The notes below the pieces were generated by a model that was not told where the DNA came from, did no database searches, and worked only from the letters and a program-made list of their open reading frames with translations. A DNA stretch of 64,000 nucleotides from Modicisalibacter muralis (GTDB taxonomy: Bacteria; Pseudomonadota; Gammaproteobacteria; Pseudomonadales; Halomonadaceae): positions 1 through 64,000 of the forward strand of contig NZ_FNGI01000001.1 in the NCBI RefSeq assembly GCF_900102945.1, in the 5' to 3' direction. The position numbers and the translations under genes are program-made. Below, piece after piece: positions 43,411 to 51,487 of the stretch. Each line of letters opens with the position of its first letter. The stretch's first letter is position 1.

Positions 43411-43826
43411 CACACCGCCCCCTGCTCGATCAGTTTGAGCCAGTGCCGGGCGGCCTTGAGGTTGCCTTCCGCCAACGCCTGGCGGGCGTGGCCGGCGAGC
43501 TCGCGGCTGGGGTGGGGGCGTTCGCCCTCGAGCCGGTCGCGAAGGCGGCGGCCGTACTGGCTCATGCGGTAGATGGCGGCGCGGATCGCGTCGCGGTTGG
43601 CCTTGGGCATGTCGCTGATGCCGCGCAGGGCGTCCCTGCCATCCAGCTGGGCGCTGGCGAGCACGGCGCGGCGCTCGCCGGTGGCCATGCCCGCCCACAG
43701 CTCGGCGAGGTCCTGGTCGGCGCAACGCTCGTGCAGCTCGGCGCGCAGCGCGCCGAAGCCGGCCCGGTCGTCGGCGACGACCGGTTCGCGGGGCTTGACG
43801 GGCAGATGGGTAACGGCGCTGGGCAT
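43410..43826 (-). CDS. Phage hypothetical protein
   Basis: 138 residues, helical and charged (RAELHERCADQDLAELWAGMA, ALAEGNLKAARHWLKLIEQG). Unassigned. Member of the early operon. Confidence 0.68.
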   Translation of the reverse strand: MPSAVTHLPVKPREPVVADDRAGFGALRAELHERCADQDLAELWAGMATGERRAVLASAQLDGRDALRGISDMPKANRDAIRAAIYRMSQYGRRLRDRLEGERPHPSRELAGHARQALAEGNLKAARHWLKLIEQGAV

Positions 43827-43876
43827 AAGGCTACCTCGCTGACGGATGCGTGACGGTTGGGTCTTGCTGGTGACGA

Positions 43877-44272
43877 TTACCGCTGGATGACGACCGGCGT
43901 GCGGGTGTCGGAATTGACGACCTGGGCGCGTCCCTCGCGCCGGGCCTGCTCGAGGGTGGCGACCAGATCGTCGATGGTGAGCATCACCGCGCGGTTGCCG
44001 GCGGTACGCAGCACGACCACGTGGCTGGTGGTGGCATCCACATCGATGCGGGCCGGCTGATTGACGGTGGCCACCTCGGCATAGGCCTGGATGGCGGCGA
44101 TCTCGGCGGCCTGCTCGCTCATGTCGTGCTCGGCCATCAGGTAGGTGATGCAGCCCTCCAGGGCATCGACGCGCTGCAGCGTCATGCCGGCGCGGAACAT
44201 CCAGCCGACGGCGACGTTGCGTGGGTCCAGCTGGGGCGCGCGGGCGGCGCTGAGCGGGGTGACGGCGTTCAT
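43877..44272 (-). CDS. Phage hypothetical protein
   Basis: 131 residues from the ATG behind AGGAGAACGCC. The ATG at 44308, which overlaps the Ogr-like stop, would add 12 residues. Contains MSEQAAEIAAIQAYAEVA and a short beta-rich tail. Unassigned. Confidence 0.65.
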   Translation of the reverse strand: MNAVTPLSAARAPQLDPRNVAVGWMFRAGMTLQRVDALEGCITYLMAEHDMSEQAAEIAAIQAYAEVATVNQPARIDVDATTSHVVVLRTAGNRAVMLTIDDLVATLEQARREGRAQVVNSDTRTPVVIQR

Positions 44273-44304
44273 GGCGTTCTCCTGCGTTGCGTATGGCTTG
44301 CTTG

Positions 44305-44541
44305 TCATTCGTTCAGTTGGGCCAGCAGCACCTGACGGCTGGCCGGCTCGACCGGGATGCGCACCTCGGGGTGCGGCAGGCGGCTCGGCGAGGTCGTCAG
44401 GACGAACTCGACCAGCAATTTCCCGCCCCAGCCGCAGTGGGGGTTGATGCACTGCGCGTAGACCTCGTAGAAGACCGGCGCCGGGCGCTTGCTGGTACGG
44501 GTCATGGCGCGGTCGCCACAGTGGGGGCAGGTGATTCTCAC
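44305..44541 (-). CDS. Ogr/Delta-type late transcription activator
   Basis: 78 residues from a GTG overlapping the preceding stop. Zinc-finger cysteines are in the Ogr/Delta pattern: ITCPHCGDRA and CINPHCGW. In P2 the protein activates late promoters with RNA polymerase at a TGT-N12-ACA dyad. P2 places ogr beside D; here it lies in the early operon. Possible target dyads with N13 spacing are in the FI promoter region. Confidence 0.8.
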   Translation of the reverse strand: MRITCPHCGDRAMTRTSKRPAPVFYEVYAQCINPHCGWGGKLLVEFVLTTSPSRLPHPEVRIPVEPASRQVLLAQLNE

Positions 44542-44732
44542 CGGCGGTCTCCCTGTTGGGTGATGGGGTGAAGCGTGCGACCGCGCCCCGTGAGCCCGGC
44601 GGTGCCTTTGCGCAAGCGGCGACGGATCAACCATTCGGCCGCCTGATCGAGCGATGCCAGGTTCTGCTCACGACGCACCTGTTCGAGCATTCGCTCCATC
44701 TTCTCGTCGTAGCTCAGTGTCAGTTCAGGCAT
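44538..44732 (-). CDS. Small RHH-like DNA-binding protein candidate
   Basis: 64 residues from ATG with AAAGGAG upstream. LTLSYDEKMERMLEQVRREQNLASLDQAAEWLIRRRLRKG resembles a ribbon-helix-helix regulator (short strand then two helices). GTGA-coupled to the Ogr-like gene. Confidence 0.6.
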   Translation of the reverse strand: MPELTLSYDEKMERMLEQVRREQNLASLDQAAEWLIRRRLRKGTAGLTGRGRTLHPITQQGDRR

Positions 44733-44780
44733 CGGGACTCCTTTTCGGGGACCTTAAAAGGACCTTTTAAGGGCCTTCGT

Positions 44781-44984
44781 TCAGGACGCGTGCTGGTCGA
44801 TACTGGTGCCGTAAAGGTCGCCGGCGCCGATGGATTCCAGGGCTTCCTTGAGAACCAGTTGGCGCAGTAGCGAGGCTTTCGATTCGCCGGTGTACTCCAC
44901 CAGCGCATCGATCAACTTGGCCTCGCGTTCGTCGAGATTGATGGAGCCGTAACGGGTGCGAACTCGCTGGGGGTCCTGGTACAT
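44781..44984 (-). CDS. Ribbon-helix-helix transcription regulator (CopG/Arc type)
   Basis: 67 residues from ATG with AAAAGGAAACAAGCC upstream. Segment RYGSINLDEREAKLIDALVEYTG then SKASLLRQLVLKEAL fits the RHH fold. It opens the leftward early operon, so it may control it. Divergent from the zinc-ribbon gene at 45086. Confidence 0.75.
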   Translation of the reverse strand: MYQDPQRVRTRYGSINLDEREAKLIDALVEYTGESKASLLRQLVLKEALESIGAGDLYGTSIDQHAS

Positions 44985-45085
44985 GGCTTGTTTCCTTTTG
45001 CTAGCGCACGGGATCAGGCGCGGGCGCGCCGGTGGTACAGAAACCAATCGAACTGATGGATGACCCCCGAAAAGGAGTCGGTGAT

Positions 45086-45592
45086 ATGGAGGACTTCTCC
45101 GTGGTACTTGGCGAAATCAGCACGCGAACGCTGGAAGTGCTGCAAATCGCGAAGCACCTGCAGGGCCTCGGCCCGAGCCTGTCTGGCAAGAAGCGCAAAG
45201 AGGCCGCTCAGCGACTTCAGCAGGAACTCGAGGGCATTGCGGTTGACGTCCAGGAAGCCGAGCTGCGCGCCATGACGCTGGAAAAGGACAAGGAGGCGGC
45301 GGCTCATGAACTCCAGCAGCTTAAGCAGTGGCACCAGGAGAAGGGTCGCTACGAGGAATGCACCACGCCCGCTGGCGGTGCGGCGTACCGCCTCAAGCCC
45401 GACGGCCCAGGGGAGCAGAGCCGCCATTACCTTTGCGCCACCTGCTTCCTGAACGACAAGAAAGCGGTGTTGCAGCCAATGCCGACCCGCGAGGGATGTG
45501 TCATGTTGCGCTGTCATACCTGCGGCTCCGAGGTGATGTGGGAGAAGTTGCGCGGCTTCATGGACGTGTATGGCCCTGAGTGGGAACGCTAG
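45086..45592 (+). CDS. Coiled-coil zinc-ribbon phage protein
   Basis: 168 residues from the ATG behind AAAAGGAG. Residues about 35-90 form a coiled coil (LQQELEGIAVDVQEAELRAM, KDKEAAAHELQQLKQ). The C-terminus has two CxxC pairs (CATC and CHTC) for a zinc ribbon. Overlaps the convergent RHH-like gene by 4 bp. Function unknown. Confidence 0.75.
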   Translation: MEDFSVVLGEISTRTLEVLQIAKHLQGLGPSLSGKKRKEAAQRLQQELEGIAVDVQEAELRAMTLEKDKEAAAHELQQLKQWHQEKGRYEECTTPAGGAAYRLKPDGPGEQSRHYLCATCFLNDKKAVLQPMPTREGCVMLRCHTCGSEVMWEKLRGFMDVYGPEWER

Positions 45593-45780
45593 GCGCTGGC
45601 CTCGGCGCGGTAATGGCTGACACCGCGCAGGTAGATGATCCGGGCCATGGACGCGGCGGAGCGCACTTCATCGGCCGCGATTCGCTCCAGCTCCTCGCGC
45701 TCCTCGGGCAACAGGCGCATCGCGACAGGCTTTTCGACGCCACGCGGACTGCGGGTAGGCTTCGACGGCTTGAGGTCCAT
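45589..45780 (-). CDS. Small RHH-like regulator beside the repressor
   Basis: 63 residues. RLLPEEREELERIAADE and SAASMARIIYLRGV resemble a ribbon-helix-helix core. Divergent from the S24 repressor across a region with a perfect palindrome. It may play a Cro- or Cox-like role (inference). Confidence 0.65.
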   Translation of the reverse strand: MDLKPSKPTRSPRGVEKPVAMRLLPEEREELERIAADEVRSAASMARIIYLRGVSHYRAEASA

Positions 45781-45831
45781 GGGGTAAGCTCCGGGTTAGT
45801 GTGACGCTAAGACATCGTGTGAACTCAGAAT

Positions 45832-45849
45832 GATATCCATATGGATATC
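45832..45849. promoter_or_regulatory. 18-bp perfect palindrome, presumed repressor operator
   Basis: GATATCCATATGGATATC is an exact inverted repeat between the divergent RHH-like gene and the repressor coding region. It has the place and form of a phage repressor operator. An ATG start at 45830 would put it inside the gene, which argues for the downstream TTG start. Confidence 0.7.
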
Positions 45850-45871
45850 TGTCAAGAGTGAGAATTCCTTT

Positions 45872-46522
45872 TTGACTAACATTGGCGAACGGCTACGGCA
45901 AGAACGTACCCGATTGGGTATGTCTCAAGAGGACTTCGGCGCCCACGGTGGCGTTAAAAAGGTCGCGCAATCCAACTACGAAACCGGCAAGCGGCATCCC
46001 GACACTGCGTATCTCGAACGGATAATGCAGATAGGGGTGGATGTGCATTTCGTTCTCTATGGGTCGCGTTTGGATATCCCTACATCATCTGAGACTTTGG
46101 ATGCACTTCAGGGCACAGAGCCGGTGCCGATGTATGACATAGAGGCGGCAGCGGGGGCGGGGCGCCTGTTCGACGTGGAACTGATTCAGTCGACGTTCTA
46201 CCTGCCCGCCGAGCTTTTCGAGGCCGAGGGCGTGGACCCGGCACAGGTGGTGGGCGTGACCGCGCGCGGCGACTCGATGGGCGACACGATCCGCGACCAG
46301 GAGCAGGTGCTGGTTAACCGCGCGCGGCGTTCTCCGGATGGTGTGTTCCTGCTGCGGATGGATGGCGAATTGCGACTAAAGCGGGTGCAGCGTGTGGCAG
46401 GCGGGGCTTGGATATTGATCAGCGATAACCCGGCTTACGAGCGGGAGATGATCAAGCCCGAGGATCTCGGAAACGTGGAGATCATCGGGCAATGTTGGCG
46501 GAAGGTGGGGCGGGTTTTTTGA
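45872..46522 (+). CDS. Prophage repressor, HTH plus S24 (LexA/CI-like) protease domain
   Basis: 216 residues from TTG. An ATG at 45830 is open but runs through the operator palindrome. The HTH_3 domain spans residues 3-65 (LRQERTRLGMSQEDFGAHGG, QSNYETGKRHP). The S24 domain has the nucleophile Ser in ARGDSMGDTI and Lys in GELRLKRVQRV. DNA damage should trigger RecA-aided self-cleavage and induction. Its 3' end is duplicated, in diverged form, after the AbiJ-like gene. Confidence 0.9.
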   Translation: MTNIGERLRQERTRLGMSQEDFGAHGGVKKVAQSNYETGKRHPDTAYLERIMQIGVDVHFVLYGSRLDIPTSSETLDALQGTEPVPMYDIEAAAGAGRLFDVELIQSTFYLPAELFEAEGVDPAQVVGVTARGDSMGDTIRDQEQVLVNRARRSPDGVFLLRMDGELRLKRVQRVAGGAWILISDNPAYEREMIKPEDLGNVEIIGQCWRKVGRVF

Positions 46523-46558
46523 TATCGTTTGTAATCAAACTGACGTAATGGATGTAAT

Positions 46559-47443
46559 GTGAATCGACGGTTTTCAGACAGGTTTTTTGATTCTCCAGTG
46601 GAAGTTCCACTTCAAAGAGAATCAATGAATGAATCTCTAAGAAATTCACTGTGGAATGTTCTGCAGATGAGGATCTTTGATCCTTTGAAATCTGTCCCCT
46701 CGCATTACTCTTTTTGTTTGGATGATTTTTTTAAAAAATATTATTTAAATTTTTTGAAAAAACCAATTTACGAAATTGGCCGTAAGCAGGACGAAGTTAA
46801 TGGCATCGCAAAAATATTTAGGGTCGATGCTTGGTATCTTGTATACGATGTTGTTGAGTTCGTCTATAACTGGTTCGAGAATTCAGTTGGGAATAGACGT
46901 ATATCATATTCTGATGGAAATAGAACAAAAGCCCTAAAAACCAATGCCGACCTTGCCAAAAATGAATTGAATTCCATGCTGGAGCGAGAGGGCTCGGTAT
47001 TTCGCTTGGTTGGGAGCGAGCTGGCTCAGATAACTAGCGAACAGGAAATTGACGAAATAGAAAGTGCACTTAAGGCCACGACTCCTATTGGTGGGGCACA
47101 TGATCATTTGTCGCAAGCACTTGCGCATCTAACAGACCGGGAAAGTCCAGATTTCAGAAATTCTATTAAAGAATCTATCTCAGCCGTAGAAAGTATATGT
47201 AAGGTCGCAACCAATGCAGAGGCGGGAAGTCTTGGCGGGTTGCTTAAACGCATGGAGGAAGAGGACGTAATTCATCCAGCCATGAAAGGTGCCTATAGCA
47301 AGCTGTATGGTTTTACTAGCGATAGTGGTGGCATACGGCACGCGATGACGGAGAAAGAGGAGGTTACTTACAAGGACGCCAGATTTATGCTTATAGTTTG
47401 TAGTGCGTTCATAAATTTTGTTATTGAGACTGTTGGTGAGTAG
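46559..47443 (+). CDS. AbiJ-type abortive-infection protein (AbiJ-NTD4 family)
   Basis: 294 residues from GTG. The N-terminal FSDRFFDSP and QRESMNESLRNSLWNVL match the AbiJ N-terminal domain 4 family. The C-terminal half (about 165-294; LTDRESPDFRNSIKESISAVESICK, IRHAMTEKEEVTYKDARFMLIVCSAFINF) resembles HEPN-like abortive-infection C-terminal regions. Such proteins block phage growth, often through RNA damage. AT-rich against the GC-rich repressor beside it. It lies exactly between the intact and remnant repressor 3' ends. Confidence 0.8.
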   Translation: MNRRFSDRFFDSPVEVPLQRESMNESLRNSLWNVLQMRIFDPLKSVPSHYSFCLDDFFKKYYLNFLKKPIYEIGRKQDEVNGIAKIFRVDAWYLVYDVVEFVYNWFENSVGNRRISYSDGNRTKALKTNADLAKNELNSMLEREGSVFRLVGSELAQITSEQEIDEIESALKATTPIGGAHDHLSQALAHLTDRESPDFRNSIKESISAVESICKVATNAEAGSLGGLLKRMEEEDVIHPAMKGAYSKLYGFTSDSGGIRHAMTEKEEVTYKDARFMLIVCSAFINFVIETVGE

Positions 47444-47658
47444 TTCTTGTCGCCGCGTCACAGACCCGGCCCGTTGGGATCTTCCAGATGCGCATCGGTG
47501 ACGGGCTGAACTTGTGGCGCATGCAGCGGCTCACCGATGGCTCGCTAATGTTGATCAGCGATAACACGCGTTACCACCCCGAAGTAATCAAGCTGCGGGA
47601 TATGTGGGATGTCGAAGTGTTAGGACGGTGTGGGGTTAGGGTTGGGGGCTTTATTTAA
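47440..47658 (+). pseudogene. Remnant of an S24 repressor C-terminus
   Basis: The frame 47440-47658 reads VVLVAASQTRPVGIFQMRI and then LMLISDNTRYHPEVIKLRDM to GVRVGGFI and a stop. It aligns along about 72 residues with the end of the intact repressor (QVLVNRARRSPDGVFLLRM, ILISDNPAYEREMIKPEDLG). Homology starts at the AbiJ-like stop codon. The two copies are diverged, so the cargo and a foreign repressor tail arrived together or the gene was replaced by recombination. Confidence 0.8.
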
Positions 47659-47718
47659 TGAAGCAACTTATCCCTATAATTTTATAAATTTCTGTATTTA
47701 TTTGGTTAAGGATGGTGA

Positions 47719-48651
47719 ATGGCAACTCATACAATTAGCCTTTATTGCGTCTCCGCTTTTAATTATAAATCCGAGCGTTCGGAAAATAGACTTGCTGTGT
47801 TAGACGATGTACATGGTATAGATGTCATTAGTGTTTTTAAAGATTTTTTAGATCTAAATAAGCGTGATGATTTGGTTAGAGATGAAGAAGATAAGACTGT
47901 ATTTGCGGTTGATGATTATTGGAGTATTAGTTCAGGTCGCTGTCTGGTTGGTATAGTGAACGCTGGGCAGTATGGAGTTCCAGGAAAAATAAGAGATGCC
48001 AAGACAGGTAGCCATAGGTTTGATAAAAATGCCTCTGACGCTGATGTGACGGATAGGATTTTCCTTTTCTATTCTCCTAAGGGAAAGGATGAGGCTATAC
48101 TTGCGTTACATAATATTAGGAACCATGGTGTTAAAGGCGTCTTAACCTCAGGTTTAAAAGATCTGTTTCGACACAAAACCGGCCTTACTCTTCGTTTTGA
48201 AGGCCTTAGCTATGACAAAGCAGCTCAAAAATGGCTCGATGCTCAGGTCAAAGAAATAAAGGCCACGGAATTTAAAACTTCTTCTGATATAACAGATGAT
48301 TTGAATGGATTGGGCCATGAGCATTCTGAATTGATATTGAAGCCTAAAAGGAATGGTACTTTTGGGAAGTTTCGTGCTCTTAAAGAAAATAAGCCAAGAG
48401 CCATAACGACCCTCGAGCAACATAGTGACAAAGTTAAGGCTGTAGTAGAAGTGGATGGTAATAGAAGAACGTTTCAGGTTTCTGGCACCCCTGGCATGCC
48501 AATAGTTAAGCTTGAAGTTGAGGATGAGATGATTAAAATGGATGGGATGCCTGACTTTGCTAAAATGGAGGATTGGCTGGTAGAAGTCGTCAATGAGCTT
48601 TGCCAATCTGTCTATAGGTCACAGGAGGTTTATATATGTCAAGAAAGCTGA
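47719..48651 (+). CDS. Unassigned soluble protein, first gene of a two-gene cargo pair
   Basis: 310 residues, no signal or membrane segment. A beta-rich start (MATHTISLYCVSAFNY) is followed by mixed segments (RIFLFYSPKGKDEAILALHNI, LTLRFEGLSYDKAAQKWLDA) and a basic stretch ELILKPKRNGTFGKF near residue 210. I do not recognise a family. GC content is far below the prophage backbone, as in defence genes. The start of the next gene, a membrane protein, overlaps its end by 16 bp and has its own AGGAGG. The soluble/membrane pairing is typical of abortive systems. Confidence 0.75.
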   Translation: MATHTISLYCVSAFNYKSERSENRLAVLDDVHGIDVISVFKDFLDLNKRDDLVRDEEDKTVFAVDDYWSISSGRCLVGIVNAGQYGVPGKIRDAKTGSHRFDKNASDADVTDRIFLFYSPKGKDEAILALHNIRNHGVKGVLTSGLKDLFRHKTGLTLRFEGLSYDKAAQKWLDAQVKEIKATEFKTSSDITDDLNGLGHEHSELILKPKRNGTFGKFRALKENKPRAITTLEQHSDKVKAVVEVDGNRRTFQVSGTPGMPIVKLEVEDEMIKMDGMPDFAKMEDWLVEVVNELCQSVYRSQEVYICQES

Positions 48652-49172
48652 ATTTTGGAGGTATCGTTTTAAAGCATATTGCTACCCTTCGAGATAACAG
48701 GACGGGTAGTTTATCTTTTGTTGACGCCTTGGTTTTTCTTTTTGTTCCCTTGGCTATAGCTATTTCTATTGCTTTTTTGGGAAATGTTTTGAGCAATGAA
48801 TTGTTGTCCTTGGCTGTAAATTTTGGTGCTATAACTACTGCGCTATTGATGAGTGTTCTGGTGCTGGTGTATGACCAAGAATCTAAATTGCTATCGTCTT
48901 CTGACGACCCCTCTGTTAAGGCAAATAAAAAAATCAAGTTGTCGCTGCTTAGGCAGTTATATCAAAACATTTGTTTCGCTATAGTAACTTCTTTGTGTGT
49001 AGTCGTTGCTTCATTTTTGGAAATGTTTTTAAAGGGTTTAGGTGTGGGCGGCTATATGGAATACGTGTTGCTATTTTTTGCGGCAGTTGTCGTATTTCTT
49101 TTTATAAATGTTGTGCTTACCATGTTGATGATAGTGAAAAGGTTTCATGCATTGTTGACTAGTGGTTATTGA
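48636..49172 (+). CDS. Four-helix membrane protein, second gene of the two-gene cargo pair
   Basis: 178 residues from ATG behind AGGAGG. Transmembrane segments near 30-52, 57-80, 112-134 and 140-163, with a charged cytosolic loop between helices 2 and 3 (SSSDDPSVKANKKIKLSLL). No enzyme motif seen. It overlaps the soluble gene and would be made with it. The profile suits a membrane-disrupting effector under control of the soluble partner (inference). Confidence 0.75.
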   Translation: MSRKLNFGGIVLKHIATLRDNRTGSLSFVDALVFLFVPLAIAISIAFLGNVLSNELLSLAVNFGAITTALLMSVLVLVYDQESKLLSSSDDPSVKANKKIKLSLLRQLYQNICFAIVTSLCVVVASFLEMFLKGLGVGGYMEYVLLFFAAVVVFLFINVVLTMLMIVKRFHALLTSGY

Positions 49173-49221
49173 GGTGTATGGCTTGATTATATGAGTAACA
49201 TAAAGTTATAGCTTCAAATGG

Positions 49222-50199
49222 TTAGGTCTTAGTTTGCTTCATAGCCTCGAGCTCATCCAATAGCTCCCCCAAGATTTTTGTAGCTTCTTCTGAATCATTA
49301 AGACTTGGGTTTGTAACTGAAGGATCTATGATTTCAAAAGGTGCATCTAGGTACCTTTGTATTGCAGGGTATATTATCTTCGCAGGACAAAAGCGAATTA
49401 TATTGTTTCCTCCAGTCAAGATCATTCCAAGCCAGGATAGGCTCGATTCCTCAGAATGTACATTGAGTATAAGCCCACCACTCATGCCGTTTAGCTCCTG
49501 GTGAGAATACTCCCCCCCTTCAGTTAAGTCTAAGTTGATATAGGGTTCTTCATCAGCGTTTTGGCATAGACCAGTGATGATTTTTCTCTGTATATTCGTG
49601 TGGTGCGTGTACTCACCAAAATCGTCATGAGTGAAAAGATTGTCTTTTATAGGATAGCCAGAGGCTATCAATAGTTGACCGTTAAAGTACGCAGTGTTAT
49701 AGATGTCTTTAGGTGGCGTTGAGTCTAGGTTTATGAAGGCGTCGGGAAAATATTTGTACGCGGGTATTGCTAACTCAATAAGCACTATGTCTTTTGTATC
49801 TATAACTAAGCCGTCATTGTCGATTAGTTCCCCGATGTTCCATTTCTTCAAAGGAAACAAAAAGCTCAATAGCTCTTCAAATCCTCCACTGGACTCGCTT
49901 ATTACAATGAATGGGGACTCGTTCTGATAGTTTGATGATCCATCTGCTTTGACGACTTTGTTTGCTTTTAGCACATGGTTGGCTGTAAGCAAAAAAAAGC
50001 GGTTATTATATCTTATTAAAGTCGAGCTGCCGGCGCCATAAATGTAATCCGCATGCCAGTGACCCCTCTGCTCGATTGTCTCGTTGCAATGCGTGAAGAA
50101 TAGTCTTCTTGAAGAGCGTGAAATTTTTGAAGCCTGTGCCAATGTGATAAAAGGGCGAACATCACTCATATGTAAAATTTTTGTCCCCATTAAGTTCAT
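49222..50199 (-). CDS. Trypsin-like serine protease, cargo gene behind umuC
   Basis: 325 residues. The catalytic triad is readable: His in FLLTANHVLKAN near residue 75, Asp in TKDIVLIEL near 137 and Ser in NGMSGGLIL near 240. No signal peptide, so it is probably cytosolic. The exact start is unclear: ATGs at 50199, 50190 and 50169. It lies 7 bp behind the umuC stop on the same strand and is AT-rich, unlike umuC. An SOS-induced protease aimed at phage or host proteins is possible (inference). Confidence 0.78.
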   Translation of the reverse strand: MNLMGTKILHMSDVRPFITLAQASKISRSSRRLFFTHCNETIEQRGHWHADYIYGAGSSTLIRYNNRFFLLTANHVLKANKVVKADGSSNYQNESPFIVISESSGGFEELLSFLFPLKKWNIGELIDNDGLVIDTKDIVLIELAIPAYKYFPDAFINLDSTPPKDIYNTAYFNGQLLIASGYPIKDNLFTHDDFGEYTHHTNIQRKIITGLCQNADEEPYINLDLTEGGEYSHQELNGMSGGLILNVHSEESSLSWLGMILTGGNNIIRFCPAKIIYPAIQRYLDAPFEIIDPSVTNPSLNDSEEATKILGELLDELEAMKQTKT

Positions 50200-50206
50200 C
50201 TCTTAG

Positions 50207-51487
50207 CTACTTTGCTCGGACAATAGGGAGTTCCTCCCAGCGCGTCGTCCATCTCGGCGTGCGGTTCGCACATCGCAGATGCCAAGCGGCACCATCAGTC
50301 GGCATGCCGAGCCGAACTGTACCACGCCCCATGGCCTTGTTGAGTTTATCCATCGTAGCCATCAGCTTTTGACTGCGCTCACGGTCGGCCTCGCTCTGGG
50401 GCGTATCCAGCAGCGAGAGCTGCTGACGATCGGCGTCGACCAGGTCGATCAGCATCACGCCGGCTTTCATGTAGAGGTGGCCCTTCAGGTAAATGCGGTT
50501 CAGGGCGTGCTGGGCAGCCTGAAGAATCGGCCGGCTGTCGTCGGTGGGCCGGTCCAGCTCGACGATGATGCTCGGCGAGTGCTGCCGTAGGTCCTGCCGG
50601 TGGGGGTTGGTCTTCAGGAAGACGAGCACAGCGCGGCATAGGCTGCGCTGTTCGCGCAACTTCTCGGCGCCGCGCTGACCGTGCTGGCGGATCGCCTCGC
50701 GGATCTCGCCCAGGTCGCCTGTCAGCTTGCCGAAGCTGCGCGACGTCATGATGCGCTGCTTGGGCTCGGCGAAGTCGTCCATCTCGATCGCGGGGATGCC
50801 CTTGAGCTCGAGCACGGTGCGCTCGAGCGTGACCGAGAAGCGCCGGCGGATGCGTTTAGGGTCTTCGCAGCGCAGGTCCCAGGCGGTCTTGAGGCCCATG
50901 ACGTGGAGGCGCTCGACGAGGCGCCGGCCGACGCCCCAGATGCCATCCAGCTTGACTCGCTGCAGCAGTCCCTTGGTGTCCGGCCCATCGCCGTTGAGCA
51001 CGCACACTCCGCCGTAGCCGGGGACCTTCTTCGCTGCGTGATTGGCGAGCTTGCTGAGGGTGCGGGTGGGGGCGACGCCGATCGAGACCGGGATGCCGGT
51101 GTACTGGCGCACCTGGTGGCGCAGCCGCCGGCAGTGATCGACGAGTGCGGCGTGCTCGAAGCCGTGGAAGCGCACGAACATCTCGTCGACCGAGTAGGGC
51201 TCCACCTCGGGCGCGAATTCCTCGAGCACGGACTGCACCCGGGCGGACATGTCGCCGTACAGCTCGTAGTTGCTCGAGAGCAGCACCACCCGACGTTGGC
51301 GCACCAGGTGCTGGATCTGGAAAGCCGGGGTGCCCATTTCGATGCCGATCTGCTTGATCTCGGCCGAGCGGGCGATGACGCAGCCATCGTTGTTGCTGAG
51401 CACGCCGACCGGGACGCCCTCCAAATGTGGCTGAAAAGCGCGCTCGCAGCTGACGTAGAAGTTGTTGCAGTCGACCAGGCCAATCAT
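50207..51487 (-). CDS. umuC: Y-family error-prone DNA polymerase V subunit UmuC
   Basis: 426 residues from the ATG overlapping the umuD stop by four bases. Catalytic palm motifs: MIGLVDCNNFYVSCERAF with D6, YSVDEMFVRF near 98, and the IPVSIGVAPTRTLSKLANH fingers region. Carries out translesion synthesis after SOS induction. Phage-borne umuDC can raise mutation. Codons are GC-rich and phage-backbone-like. Confidence 0.95.
   Translation of the reverse strand: MIGLVDCNNFYVSCERAFQPHLEGVPVGVLSNNDGCVIARSAEIKQIGIEMGTPAFQIQHLVRQRRVVLLSSNYELYGDMSARVQSVLEEFAPEVEPYSVDEMFVRFHGFEHAALVDHCRRLRHQVRQYTGIPVSIGVAPTRTLSKLANHAAKKVPGYGGVCVLNGDGPDTKGLLQRVKLDGIWGVGRRLVERLHVMGLKTAWDLRCEDPKRIRRRFSVTLERTVLELKGIPAIEMDDFAEPKQRIMTSRSFGKLTGDLGEIREAIRQHGQRGAEKLREQRSLCRAVLVFLKTNPHRQDLRQHSPSIIVELDRPTDDSRPILQAAQHALNRIYLKGHLYMKAGVMLIDLVDADRQQLSLLDTPQSEADRERSQKLMATMDKLNKAMGRGTVRLGMPTDGAAWHLRCANRTPRWTTRWEELPIVRAK

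Noticed and set aside
45830-45871. ATG at 45830 as the repressor start
   Set aside because: It would translate through the perfect operator palindrome and has no ribosome site. The TTG at 45872 begins the family-like TNIGERLRQERT.
47719-49172. Assigning the two-gene pair to the Kiwa defence system
   Set aside because: Lengths resemble KwaA/KwaB, but order is reversed and no family motif could be recognised, so the name would be a guess.
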